A stretch of 52,441 bases of DNA from contig NZ_JAGINQ010000034.1 in the NCBI RefSeq assembly GCF_017876165.1, positions 1 to 52,441 of the forward strand, read 5' to 3'. The position numbers and the translations under genes are program-made. The stretch is from Azospirillum soli. GTDB lineage: Bacteria > Pseudomonadota > Alphaproteobacteria > Azospirillales > Azospirillaceae. Below the pieces are notes generated by a model. That model saw nothing but the letters and a program-made list of their open reading frames with translations. It was not told the origin of the DNA and searched no databases. This document shows, in pieces, positions 41,400-49,530 of this stretch (its first letter is position 1; the number at the start of each line of letters is the position of its first letter).

Positions 41400-41774
41400 T
41401 TAGCGTCCGCCGGCCTGTTTCGCTTCGTCCGGCCCGCAGCACGCGCCCTCGCCCGAACCGGCAACGGCGCCAAGGCCACAAAGCTCGGGATGGCCGGAGC
41501 AGCAATCGTTTAGCAGGAAGCCGATCACATCCCTCATGGCGGCGATGTCGGCGCTGTAGATGATGGACCGGCTCTGCCGGCGCGACGTCACCAGCCCGGC
41601 GTGGCTGAGCTGCGCCAGATGAAAGGACAGCGTGGCCGGCGGCACGCCGAGGCGTTCGGCGATTTCGCCGGCCGGCAGCCCTTCCGGCCCCTGCCGTACC
41701 AGCAGCCGGAAGACGTCCATCCGGGAGTCCTGGGCGAGCGCGGCCAACGCCGCGATGGCGCGTTTTTGTTCCAT
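41400..41774 (-). CDS. arsR: ArsR-family repressor (third copy)
   Basis: A 124-residue ArsR/SmtB repressor. The recognition helix is in PPATLSFHLAQLSHAG. The C-terminal As(III) site has CC followed by Cys in DCCSGHPELC, the spacing of the Acidithiobacillus ArsR three-coordinate site, plus another CC near the end (ACCGPDE). It is the first gene of the gapdh-arsJ-acr3-arsC operon and should bind the AT-rich promoter just upstream. Closely related to the copy at 23518. Confidence 0.92.
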   Translation of the reverse strand: MEQKRAIAALAALAQDSRMDVFRLLVRQGPEGLPAGEIAERLGVPPATLSFHLAQLSHAGLVTSRRQSRSIIYSADIAAMRDVIGFLLNDCCSGHPELCGLGAVAGSGEGACCGPDEAKQAGGR

Positions 41775-41783
41775 GATTTTGCA

Positions 41784-41811
41784 TTTATCAAATTAATGAA
41801 GGACATGTCAA
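41784..41811 (-). promoter_or_regulatory. Sigma-70 promoter of the arsR-gapdh-arsJ-acr3-arsC operon
   Basis: On the minus strand TTGACA (41811-41806) and GATAAA (41789-41784) are separated by 16 bp within an AT-rich stretch. Transcription would begin within a few bases of the ATG at 41774, giving an almost leaderless mRNA. The spacer (CTTCATTAATTTG) is a likely ArsR contact region. Confidence 0.55.
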
Positions 41812-42122
41812 CCGGCGGCATGATTCGCGCATCCACGGCTGATTCGGGTCACATCCTTCGCCACCTTGTACAGCCGATGCAATTCATTGGCCTCAACATG
41901 ATGAGCGAAGTGAATCTTACTACCCGTTCTCGGATAGGTCGAACACGACCGCCTTAATGTAAGTCTTCAGACGCCGTCCGCATACACGACGATCTACTCG
42001 GAACCGGATTCACAGTTCATTTCCGTGGATATAGGTGCCGACCTTCCTGACAGTGGCAAGCCCGCGTGTACAGCTTGATCCGCTTTGTCCCTAGACTGGC
42101 TATGTGGTCGGTCCGCAGCCCT

Positions 42123-42154
42123 TAGATGAAGGCATCCCCAGATGCCTTCATCTA
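42123..42154. repeat. Perfect 14-bp stem hairpin
   Basis: TAGATGAAGGCATC (42123-42136) is the exact reverse complement of GATGCCTTCATCTA (42141-42154), with a four-base CCCA loop. A second small stem (CTATC/GATAG at 42152-42165) overlaps its end. It has no T-run on either side, so an origin, resolution or attachment element is at least as likely as a terminator. Confidence 0.65.
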
Positions 42155-42166
42155 TCTAAAGATAGC

Positions 42167-42333
42167 CATCCCCGGGGACAAATTTCCATTGCGAATTAAC
42201 GTGTTATCCCGGGACGGAATTTGGGGACGGGGATCGGCCAACTGTTGATATAACCACGCAATATCAAAGACTTAGCTTATTCCCTATAACTTCCATCCCC
42301 ATTGGGGATGCGGGAACCGGGGATGCCATCCCG
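42167..42333. other. Candidate replication origin: clustered CATCCCC/GGGGAT motifs
   Basis: Within 170 bp beyond the primase stop codon the motif CATCCCC or its complement occurs repeatedly: 42167-42173, 42229-42234 (GGGGAT), 42294-42300, 42304-42310, 42319-42325 and partly at 42327, with GGGGAC variants at 42174 and 42223. The intervening 42240-42290 is AT-rich. Iterons plus an AT-rich segment next to a primase-helicase gene is the layout of P4-type origins. Confidence 0.4.
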
Positions 42334-42340
42334 GCGCGGG

Positions 42341-44623
42341 CTACTCCTCGTCTGCATCGTCAACGACATAGGCATTCTTCACCGCCTCCGGCGCACCCGA
42401 CTTCACACGGCCGGTCCCTCCAGCGAAAGGCCCTTCGGGGACATCGAGCCACTTCTTTACCGATGAACCCTTTTCTGCACTTTTGCGGATGCGGTCGGCT
42501 TGGAGGAGGCGTTCGATGATGTCCTCAAGGCGGTTGCGCGACAGCTTGAAAAGCTCTGGTCCCAACAGGTGGCGATTCGCGTAGACGCCATGTTCGCGCC
42601 CCTTGTGCTGAAAAGGTCGACCGGTTTCCGCAAAATGCCGAACCTTGTCGACCATCAGGTCCATCAGCAATTCTACGGATGGACGGTCCCCTCGAAGCTG
42701 GTGGGTCAGATCGACGAGAAGGCCGACGTGGTTACGGACATAGGTGCGGGTGCCGCGGTCAGCCTTGGCGTTGGCTTTCACAACGGCGCCGTGCAGAACC
42801 TGATTGGGCACATAAGGCCGATCCAGACTTTTCAGGATGGACCGTGCGGTGCTTTCTTCGGCAGGCCACAACACATAAGCACAGCGCACGCCGTCCACCA
42901 GGGCCGAGGTGCCCCGGATCGCCTCGCGCGCCATTTCCGGCGAGGTGATCGGCTTGCCATTGGCCGGCTTGCGCATGTGGTGATTGATGATGATGGCAGC
43001 CCCCGTCTCGCGCGCGAGGCGTGCGAACTGGGCCATCGCATAGGCAGCGCCGGTGGTATCCGTTGTAAGATCGCCATGCAAGAATACTTGCAGAGGGTCG
43101 ATCACAACCAGTTTCAGATCCTCAATGGCCAACAAGTCACGCTGCATCTGCTCGAAAAACGGCGTGATGGTTGCTTGCCCCTTGTTCATCGTCACCAAAG
43201 GCTGGGCGCCACCAAAGTCGATAAGCGGCACGATTTGAAGATTGTTGTTGACGCAATGGCGATTATGAGGATCGAGGTTGCGAAGGCGCTCATGGACGGT
43301 GTCGGCGTCGTCTTCGGCAAGATACATGACCACTTTGCCTGTTGCCTTGACCGCACCGCCGAAAGCCAATTCTTCGCTGCCAAAGGTCGCATTCGGCACG
43401 CCTACAGCGGTCTTGATGCTCAAATCTTGGGTCATCATGCCCTTGCCAGCATCCCCCATGGCAGCAAACAGCGTCACCGCCCCGAGAGGGATGATGCCGT
43501 CCACCAGGTACTGTCGGGGCTTCGGCGCACCGCGGAACATGTCGCGTGCCGACGGAATGGTTGACAACCCGCAATACCGAGCCGACTTCGCCGGTCCGCC
43601 GACCGCGGTTCGCATGCCGCCGTGCGCCCAGCTGCGGATGTTGTCATCGGTCCAGCCCATGCCACGCAGGTCGGCCGCGTCGGTGCCTTCCTTCCAGGCC
43701 TCCGTCGGCACCAGGATGTGCACCGACAGGGCGCCGGCCGCGATGACCGCCTGCGCCGCCTTCTCGGCGTAGTCCCAACCGACCTTGTCCTTGTCCGGCC
43801 AGATGGTGACGTGCTTGCCGGCCAGCGGGGACCAGTCGGTGCGGTCAACGGGGGCTTTCGCCCCGCCCAGCGCCGAGGTGGACGGGATGCCCAGCTCCCA
43901 CAGCAGATCGGCGCATTTCTCGCCTTCGACCAGCATGACCTCAGTCGTGTTGGACAGCTCCGGTTGGCGGTACAGCGGGCGCGGGTCCGGCGGAGCGCTC
44001 CACTTCCGGCCGCGCGTGTACCACTGGCGATAGGTCTTCTTCTTCTCGCCCGTATCCGGATCGACCGGCTCGAAGCGGTAGACGCGGCAAATCTCGGCGC
44101 CGGCCATGTCGTGGTAGACCCACATGCCGGTGTGCGGTCCCAGCTCGTCCATCGGCGGGGCGCGCATGACGGCCCAGCCGTCCGGCCGGTCGGGGGCGGA
44201 CTTGGCGCCGTTGATGTAGGCGTCGGACAGGCCGCTGTACCAGTTGTTGATGGACTCCAGAACCTTCGGGAATTGGCTGCGGTCATCGAGGCCATGGCAG
44301 ATCGCCCACAGGCGCAGGATGTCACCGGACTCCTGGCCCGTCGCGGCGTTGCCGTGGTCGCACCAGACGCCGGCCTTCTCGCCGTACAGCTCGACCTCCA
44401 GGCTGTCACCCTTCTCGCCGGCAGCGGAGCCCACCACGAACTTCTTGCCCTGGCGCCGGCCGTTCGGCAGCAGGTGGATCAGCACCTCGGGCAGCGAGGC
44501 CAGCAGCAGCTCCTTCAGGGTCTCCTTGGCGCCAGCTTGGGCGGCGGAGTCCGGCAGCAGGATCTGGTTGGGGGCGTCGTTGAAGTCCAGCCACGCTTTG
44601 GGCCGGATCACGTTGTCAGGCAT
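42341..44623 (-). CDS. Toprim primase / RepA-type helicase fusion of a mobile element
   Basis: A 760-residue replication protein. A toprim-like primase part has VMLVEGEKCADLLWELG and TIWPDKDKVGWDYA. A RecA/RepA-type ATPase part follows with FAAMGDAGKGMM as a degenerate Walker A (Gly where Ser/Thr is usual), LVVIDPLQVFLHGD as Walker B and IIINHHMRKP. This domain pair is typical of phage and integrative-element replication proteins. The ATG at 44623 is preferred to 44662 because of TGGAAAA upstream. It is read towards the candidate origin and away from the XRE repressor. Confidence 0.8.
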   Translation of the reverse strand: MPDNVIRPKAWLDFNDAPNQILLPDSAAQAGAKETLKELLLASLPEVLIHLLPNGRRQGKKFVVGSAAGEKGDSLEVELYGEKAGVWCDHGNAATGQESGDILRLWAICHGLDDRSQFPKVLESINNWYSGLSDAYINGAKSAPDRPDGWAVMRAPPMDELGPHTGMWVYHDMAGAEICRVYRFEPVDPDTGEKKKTYRQWYTRGRKWSAPPDPRPLYRQPELSNTTEVMLVEGEKCADLLWELGIPSTSALGGAKAPVDRTDWSPLAGKHVTIWPDKDKVGWDYAEKAAQAVIAAGALSVHILVPTEAWKEGTDAADLRGMGWTDDNIRSWAHGGMRTAVGGPAKSARYCGLSTIPSARDMFRGAPKPRQYLVDGIIPLGAVTLFAAMGDAGKGMMTQDLSIKTAVGVPNATFGSEELAFGGAVKATGKVVMYLAEDDADTVHERLRNLDPHNRHCVNNNLQIVPLIDFGGAQPLVTMNKGQATITPFFEQMQRDLLAIEDLKLVVIDPLQVFLHGDLTTDTTGAAYAMAQFARLARETGAAIIINHHMRKPANGKPITSPEMAREAIRGTSALVDGVRCAYVLWPAEESTARSILKSLDRPYVPNQVLHGAVVKANAKADRGTRTYVRNHVGLLVDLTHQLRGDRPSVELLMDLMVDKVRHFAETGRPFQHKGREHGVYANRHLLGPELFKLSRNRLEDIIERLLQADRIRKSAEKGSSVKKWLDVPEGPFAGGTGRVKSGAPEAVKNAYVVDDADEE

Positions 44624-44947
44624 GGTTGATTTTCCAGTGGGGTTTTGCCCAAGCCGTCGCACATCACCGGTTGTGGCGCGTGCTTCACTGCGGATTGGGC
44701 TTCCGGAAAACTACGTGCCGAACGCCAATTCTCCCCGCCGCTCCCACGGAAAAATTTCAACTGGACCATTGGCCATTCGCCGCGCATGCGGTTTAGCCAT
44801 TCCACGGCTCCGCCAGCCCGCCACTTCCCCCCAACCTTCAACCGGCCGACGATTGCCGCCTTCAATGCATTCGAATAAGCTCAAACAAAAATTCAGCACA
44901 AACATAAACCAAAAAGGATTTATCGCCGGCAACTCCTCGGCTGCAGG
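44624..44947. other. Short gap between repressor and primase
   Basis: No well-supported gene. Two minus-strand frames (44608-44865 and 44711-44932) are open but begin with TTG, lack ribosome sites and show no family resemblance. The promoter for the primase is expected here; 44870-44920 is AT-rich, but no -35/-10 pair is convincing. Confidence 0.4.
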
Positions 44948-45298
44948 TCAATTTTTACTGCCACGTACCTCTAATATTGCTGACAACTGCCGGACCGCTA
45001 ATTCGAGGTCCTCATGACCAAGCTTGCGGGCAATCGCCTTGACTTTTCCCTCCAAGGCAAAGCGTCGATCATCAATGGATCGCTCAGCGTCTTCAAAAAA
45101 GTGCTGGATCGGCATATCAAGATTACGGCCGAGTTGCTCCAGCGTCTCGATGGTCGGAAACGTACGGCCGCGCTCGATGTTGGAAATCGCTTCGACCGTG
45201 CGCCCAACCAACTCAGCCAACGCCTCTTGGGTAAGGCCGCGGGCCACCCGCGCCTCCTTAACACGCAACCCGACACGCTGCTTCAGGCTCAACGACAT
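44948..45298 (-). CDS. XRE-family phage-type repressor
   Basis: A 116-residue Cro/CI-type regulator. The helix-turn-helix (LKQRVGLRVKEARVARG, then TQEALAELVGRTVEAISNIERGR) fills the first 60 residues, followed by a short acidic and helical tail. It sits beside the primase gene and divergent from the plus-strand HNH/recombinase genes, as expected for the switch of an integrative element. The start is uncertain: ATG 45298, ATG 45310 or TTG 45325 are all in frame. Confidence 0.82.
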   Translation of the reverse strand: MSLSLKQRVGLRVKEARVARGLTQEALAELVGRTVEAISNIERGRTFPTIETLEQLGRNLDMPIQHFFEDAERSIDDRRFALEGKVKAIARKLGHEDLELAVRQLSAILEVRGSKN

Positions 45299-45383
45299 GA
45301 GCCGGATCATTACGCCGTTCGACAACCTTGACCACGATCCATCATGCCGTTACTTGTGAGCATGAACGAACTGATGGATCGGT

Positions 45384-45938
45384 ATGAGCCCATGCAAGCC
45401 GACGGACACATCAACTCAGGTGTTCCAGCCGTCATTGGATCACCCGGCATCAGCCTCGCCAGTTCCGGCCCGCGGTCCCATTGGTTATGCCGCTTACATC
45501 GCCAGCCCACAGTGGCGCGCCCTACGGCGTGAAGCGATCGCCCGCGACGGTGGGCGGTGCGTCCTGTGCAACAGGACCGACGGGCTTGAAGGCCACCACC
45601 GCGTTTACCCGGCCGGCGGTGACTGGACCCATGATCGCTTGGATGCGGTGACAACGTTGTGTGCGCCCTGCCATGCCATGGTGACCGGCATGCTTCGCGC
45701 CCGCCGCTACGCCACGTCCACGGTCGACCTTCCCGACACCCAGCCAAACCGCCGTCCACCACGGCTGGAGGCCCCCGATGTATCAGTCCCTGAGCTTCCG
45801 GATCACCGGCGTCTCACCCCTGCTCATGCACAACGGCCGGTTGGCGGACCCGCTCGAACCGCTGGTCAAAGAAATCAAGAAGCTGAGCGGCAAGCGGCCG
45901 AAGACGGAGACCGACCAGGAACAGATGGCCAAGCTTGA
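45384..45938 (+). CDS. HNH endonuclease-like protein
   Basis: A 184-residue protein with an HNH nuclease core at about residues 40-105: W-R-A-L-R-R-E-A-I-A-R-D, then CVLCNRTDGLEGHH, then TTLCAPCHAM, giving two CxxC zinc ribbons around the catalytic HH. Beyond residue 130 the frame runs 161 bp into the next gene and is low complexity, so the true C-terminus may be an overprinted tail. In phages, such proteins nick DNA for packaging or homing. Confidence 0.75.
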   Translation: MSPCKPTDTSTQVFQPSLDHPASASPVPARGPIGYAAYIASPQWRALRREAIARDGGRCVLCNRTDGLEGHHRVYPAGGDWTHDRLDAVTTLCAPCHAMVTGMLRARRYATSTVDLPDTQPNRRPPRLEAPDVSVPELPDHRRLTPAHAQRPVGGPARTAGQRNQEAERQAAEDGDRPGTDGQA

Positions 45939-46338
45939 GTTCCTAGGCTCGCTCTACCTGCATGGCGGCGAACCCTGCCTGCCGGGCGAACTCATCGAAG
46001 CAGCCCTGATCGACGGCGCCATGCGAAAGCGTCGTGGGCCGCAGGCCAAGGCCGGCCTTTTGTGCGACGGCAACATTCCGCTCCAGTATGAGGGGCCGCG
46101 CCGACCGGAAGATCTTTGGAACGATGACCGCTTCCGCTTCCGCACCGGCGTTCGGATCGGGCGGCTGCGCGTGATGCGGGTCCGACCGCGCTTCGACACC
46201 TGGAGCGCCGCCTTTACCATCCAGTTCATGCCATCGCTGCTGAATGAGGACGAGGTGCGCGACATCGTCCGCCTCACCGGCGAGGTGGTCGGCATCGGAG
46301 ATTGGCGTCCCAAGTTCGGACGCTTCATCGTGCATTGA
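45778..46338 (+). CDS. Phage-like hypothetical protein
   Basis: A 186-residue protein beginning MYQSLSFRITGVSPLLMHNGR, with GLLCDGN and GIGDWRPKFG segments. I do not recognise a named family. The opening, a beta-strand followed by a G-V-S-P-L-L-M-H-N turn, and the closing GxGxWRPKFGxF hint at a ferredoxin-like RAMP or Cas7-type fold, but that is weak. It overlaps the HNH frame by 161 bp. Confidence 0.6.
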   Translation: MYQSLSFRITGVSPLLMHNGRLADPLEPLVKEIKKLSGKRPKTETDQEQMAKLEFLGSLYLHGGEPCLPGELIEAALIDGAMRKRRGPQAKAGLLCDGNIPLQYEGPRRPEDLWNDDRFRFRTGVRIGRLRVMRVRPRFDTWSAAFTIQFMPSLLNEDEVRDIVRLTGEVVGIGDWRPKFGRFIVH

Positions 46339-46528
46339 GGGGCCGGACGGCTCCTCAATGCTCCCTTGGCGTGGCACGGATCGGCGTGGCATGGCAAGGC
46401 TGGGCATGGCAGGGGAAGGGCGGCGTCAGCCGCCCTTCATGCCGCCGGATGGGGCTTGTATCATCGGACCACCGGTCTCCCCTGCGGTCCGGACCTCCCT
46501 CGTCCCTCACGCCCCACGACAACGCACC

Positions 46529-47254
46529 ATGACGGATCACCCTCCAACGGCCCGCACTGAACAGACCGAATCCTGGGAACCGCTGTTCCACGCCGTCGTC
46601 GACCGGCTGCGGCTTACTGATCCGGAGCGGATCGAAGCCTGGCGGTACTATGTTCAGAAACTCCCGGACTTGGCGGCCTCGCACGCGGCACTCGACCAGA
46701 CACCGGCTCCCAGTGCCACGCGCGACCGGATGAAGCGCATCGTGGCCGCCTGCGACTCGCTGCTGGAGGCGCTTCAGGAGGGTGAACCCGAGGATGGCCG
46801 GATTGCGGTGGTGCCCGAGCTCCTGTGGGGCTTGGCCGAGCAACTGATGCCGAATGATCCCAACGCCGCTGTGGTCGATGGGCGGGCAGATCACGCGTTC
46901 GAGGACGCGTTCAGCCGCGTCCTTAAGCTGCGGCAGGCCGCCATCCTGGTGCGGGCTACCGAAGAGGCCCGCGTCGCGCCCGGTGTTGGCGGCAAGCGCC
47001 ACACGTCGGCCGACGGTTACCGCATGACCTTCGGCTTCCTGCTGGACGTCTACCAGACGATCACCGACCGACCGCTCGGCACCTCCTGGAATGACCTCGA
47101 CCAGACGGCCGGCGGACCTCTCGTCGACTTCCTGCACCTCTGCCTGGAGGCGGTGGGGTACGAAAAGTCCAAGAACGCCATCCGCACCGCCGTGAAGCGC
47201 GCCGTCGCCGACCGGCCGCCGGACAGGAACAGATCAGCCGCGCCAGCGAGCTGA
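46529..47254 (+). CDS. Hypothetical protein of the mobile module
   Basis: A 241-residue acidic, mostly helical protein with no recognised domain. It includes the helical stretches DPERIEAWRYYVQKL and AFEDAFSRVLKLRQAAILV and ends in a basic tail (RTAVKRAVADRPPDRNRS). It lies between the phage-like protein and the small 54-residue gene and shares their orientation. The 190 bp before it contain short imperfect repeats of GGCATGGCA. Codon use matches its neighbours. No function is proposed. Confidence 0.6.
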   Translation: MTDHPPTARTEQTESWEPLFHAVVDRLRLTDPERIEAWRYYVQKLPDLAASHAALDQTPAPSATRDRMKRIVAACDSLLEALQEGEPEDGRIAVVPELLWGLAEQLMPNDPNAAVVDGRADHAFEDAFSRVLKLRQAAILVRATEEARVAPGVGGKRHTSADGYRMTFGFLLDVYQTITDRPLGTSWNDLDQTAGGPLVDFLHLCLEAVGYEKSKNAIRTAVKRAVADRPPDRNRSAAPAS

Positions 47255-47299
47255 TCCGGCCCTTTCGCCGGATGGGCCCAGCTCTGGCAAGGAGGGGAC

Positions 47300-47464
47300 A
47301 TGAGCAACCATGTCCCCTCGCCCGACACCGACCGCCCCGTTCCGGCCGCCCCTGAGACCACGGGCGACCGCCTGCGCGCGCTGGCGCGCCTGCTGGGCCG
47401 CATGGCGGCGCGGGAGTGCCGATCGGGTGCGGGCGAGGCGACGCAGCCCCCGAGCGCCGAATGA
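47300..47464 (+). CDS. Small protein (54 residues) preceding the excisionase-like gene
   Basis: An ATG with a very strong ribosome site (AAGGAGGGGAC) opens a 54-residue frame whose stop overlaps the next start (ATGA). The middle is a basic amphipathic helix (GDRLRALARLLGRMAAREC) and the ends are Pro/Ala-rich. Translation coupling to the excisionase-like gene and the ribosome site are the reasons to accept it. No family is recognised; a small DNA-binding helper is possible. Confidence 0.6.
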   Translation: MSNHVPSPDTDRPVPAAPETTGDRLRALARLLGRMAARECRSGAGEATQPPSAE

Positions 47465-47652
47465 CCAAGCCCCATTCCCAGCCCCCTGCCCTGCTGACGA
47501 TCCCGCAGATCGCCGAACGCCTGCAGGTCAGCAGCAAGACCATCCGTCGCTGGATCGCGGCGGGCGACCTGCCCACCGTCCGCCTCGGCCGCCAGCTCCG
47601 CGTCCAGCCGCAGGACCTCGACCTCTTCCTGCGCCAGCGCTGGACCTGCTGA
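47461..47652 (+). CDS. Excisionase-like MerR/HTH_17 DNA-binding protein
   Basis: A 63-residue protein consisting almost entirely of an excisionase-type winged helix: LLTIPQIAERLQVSSKTIRRWIAAG, then LPTVRLGRQLRVQPQDLDLFLRQR. It probably bends DNA at the attachment site and biases recombination towards excision, working with the recombinases downstream. Its start overlaps the stop of the small gene before it. Recombinase genes begin 143 bp downstream. Confidence 0.82.
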   Translation: MTKPHSQPPALLTIPQIAERLQVSSKTIRRWIAAGDLPTVRLGRQLRVQPQDLDLFLRQRWTC

Positions 47653-47795
47653 CCACTTCCGGGCGCACTTGTCCAATAAAGACAAGACCATATGCCATCA
47701 TCGGGAAAAGGCCACCCAAGCGTTTTCGAACCAAACACGTGCTACGACTTCCCGATCCGGACCTCTCGTCCACTCCCGTCTTCCCGAGGCCATGG

Positions 47796-49526
47796 ATGAC
47801 CATTGCCACCACGTCCCGATCGACGAACACGCCGCCCATGGCGCCTGCCTCGGCGCCCGCACGGTCCTTGGCGGACGTGCTGAACCATCTCCTGGCGGAC
47901 CCCTCTTTGCCGCCGCAGCGCGTCCGTGATTATGCTTCCTCGCTCCGCCGCTTCGGCCGTATTGTCGGCCGCGACCTCGCGGTGATGCCGGCCGGCTTCG
48001 ACGCCCTGCGGCCGCTGATGGCGTCCGTCCACCCGGCGGCCCACGACCTGTCGCAGAAGCGCTGGCAGAACATCCGCTCCGACGTCAGCGCCCTCTTGCG
48101 CCGCTACGGCACCGCCACGCCGCGCCGCCGCCTGGCTTGCCACCTGCCGGAACCCTGGCGCGGCCTGCGGGCGGCGGTCACCGATCCGGCAATGCAGCGC
48201 GGCCTTGCCCGCTTCCTGCGCTACTGCGTCGACCACAACGTTCCGCCGGCGTCCGTGTCGGACGACACCTTCGCCGCTTTCGGCGTCTGGCTCGCGATGG
48301 ACACGCTGGTCGCCAAGCCGTCACGGGTGGAGCGCATGGCCCGCCGCCAGTGGAACCGCGCCGTCGTGGCCGCCCTGCCCGGCTGGCCTGCCATGCCCGT
48401 GCCCATCCACAGCAACCGCGACGACTACCAGCTGCCGCTGGACCGCTTCCCGCCCTCCTTCGCCGCCGACTTGGAGGCGTGGACCCGTCGGCTGTCCGGC
48501 GCCGATCCGCTCGACGAGTTCGGTCCGGTCCGTCCGTTGCGCCCCAGCTCGTTGCGCAGCGCGCGCGGCCACGTGCTGCGTTTCGCCGCCGCCCTCGTCC
48601 ACGCCGGCGAGGACCCGCAAGCCCTGACCACGCTGGCGGCGCTGGTGGTGCCGGAGCGCTTCAAGGCCGCGCTGCTGTGGTTGATGGCGCGGCGAGGCGG
48701 ACCGAGCCCCGGCCTGATCGAGCAGGCGAAGTGCCTGCTCGCGGTCGCCCGCCACTGGGTTCAGGCGTCGAAGGCTGACCTGGAGCGGCTGGAGAAGCTG
48801 GTCGGCAAGCTCGGCCCCCGGCGCAAGGGCATGACCGACAAGAACCGCGCCCGCCTGCGCGCCTTCGACGATCCCAAGCATCTGCTGGCGCTGCTCACCC
48901 TGCCGGAGCGCCTGATGGATAAAGCGGATCGCGTGTCCGAGCCTGGGCGCCGCGAGGCTCTGATGGCGCAGACCGCGGTGGCGCTGCAGATCCTGCTGCT
49001 GGTGCCGTTGCGCCGGCTCAACCTGCTGCGCCTCGACGTCCACCGCCATCTCTGCCGCAGCCGTTCGGGCCGCAACGCCGTCGTCCATCTCGTCATCCCG
49101 GCGGAGGAGACCAAGACCAGCCAGCCGATCGAGGCGGTGCTGCCGGAGCCGCTGGTCCGCATGATCGACCGTTTCATGACGCGCTACCATCCGCTGCTCA
49201 CGTCCGACACCGGCGGGCTGCTCTTCCCCGGACGCGCGGGCGGCAGCAAGCACATCACCAGCTTGGCGGCGCAGATCGAGGGGGCGGTGCGTGACCACAC
49301 CGGCCTCGCGGTCAACCCTCACCTGTTCCGCCATCTCGCCGGCAAGCTCAGCCAGCAGTTCGACCCCGGCAACTACGAACTGTCGCGCCAGCTGCTCGGC
49401 CACCGCTCCACCGACACCACGGTCACCTATTACACCGGCCAGGACACCGCGGCGGCGGTCGCCCGCTATGACGCGAACATCCTGGAGCGCACCCGGACGC
49501 TCCGGGGCCACGTGATGGGGACCTGA
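47796..49526 (+). CDS. Tyrosine recombinase (first)
   Basis: A 576-residue tyrosine recombinase. The catalytic arginine is in LVPLRRLNLLRLD, the H-x-x-R in NPHLFRHLAGK, the next His in LLGHRSTDTT and the nucleophile Tyr in VTYYTGQD. The long N-terminal half is an Arg/Pro-rich arm and core-binding region. The ATG at 47796 is the first plausible start after the excisionase-like gene. It is followed one base later by a second tyrosine recombinase and then by a serine recombinase, an unusual mixed trio. Confidence 0.85.
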   Translation: MTIATTSRSTNTPPMAPASAPARSLADVLNHLLADPSLPPQRVRDYASSLRRFGRIVGRDLAVMPAGFDALRPLMASVHPAAHDLSQKRWQNIRSDVSALLRRYGTATPRRRLACHLPEPWRGLRAAVTDPAMQRGLARFLRYCVDHNVPPASVSDDTFAAFGVWLAMDTLVAKPSRVERMARRQWNRAVVAALPGWPAMPVPIHSNRDDYQLPLDRFPPSFAADLEAWTRRLSGADPLDEFGPVRPLRPSSLRSARGHVLRFAAALVHAGEDPQALTTLAALVVPERFKAALLWLMARRGGPSPGLIEQAKCLLAVARHWVQASKADLERLEKLVGKLGPRRKGMTDKNRARLRAFDDPKHLLALLTLPERLMDKADRVSEPGRREALMAQTAVALQILLLVPLRRLNLLRLDVHRHLCRSRSGRNAVVHLVIPAEETKTSQPIEAVLPEPLVRMIDRFMTRYHPLLTSDTGGLLFPGRAGGSKHITSLAAQIEGAVRDHTGLAVNPHLFRHLAGKLSQQFDPGNYELSRQLLGHRSTDTTVTYYTGQDTAAAVARYDANILERTRTLRGHVMGT

Positions 49527-49530
49527 GGTG

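Larger units (their letters stand above)
41812..42340. other. Gene-free junction between ars operon and mobile module
   Basis: About 530 bp without a convincing gene. The left part (41812-42120) has no recognisable feature and mixed composition, consistent with the seam between the ars operon and the replication/recombination module. The right part holds the perfect hairpin at 42123-42154 and the cluster of CATCCCC/GGGGAT motifs, listed separately. Confidence 0.55.

Noticed and set aside
44608..44932. Two short minus-strand genes between primase and repressor
   Set aside because: They start with TTG, lack ribosome sites and show no similarity.
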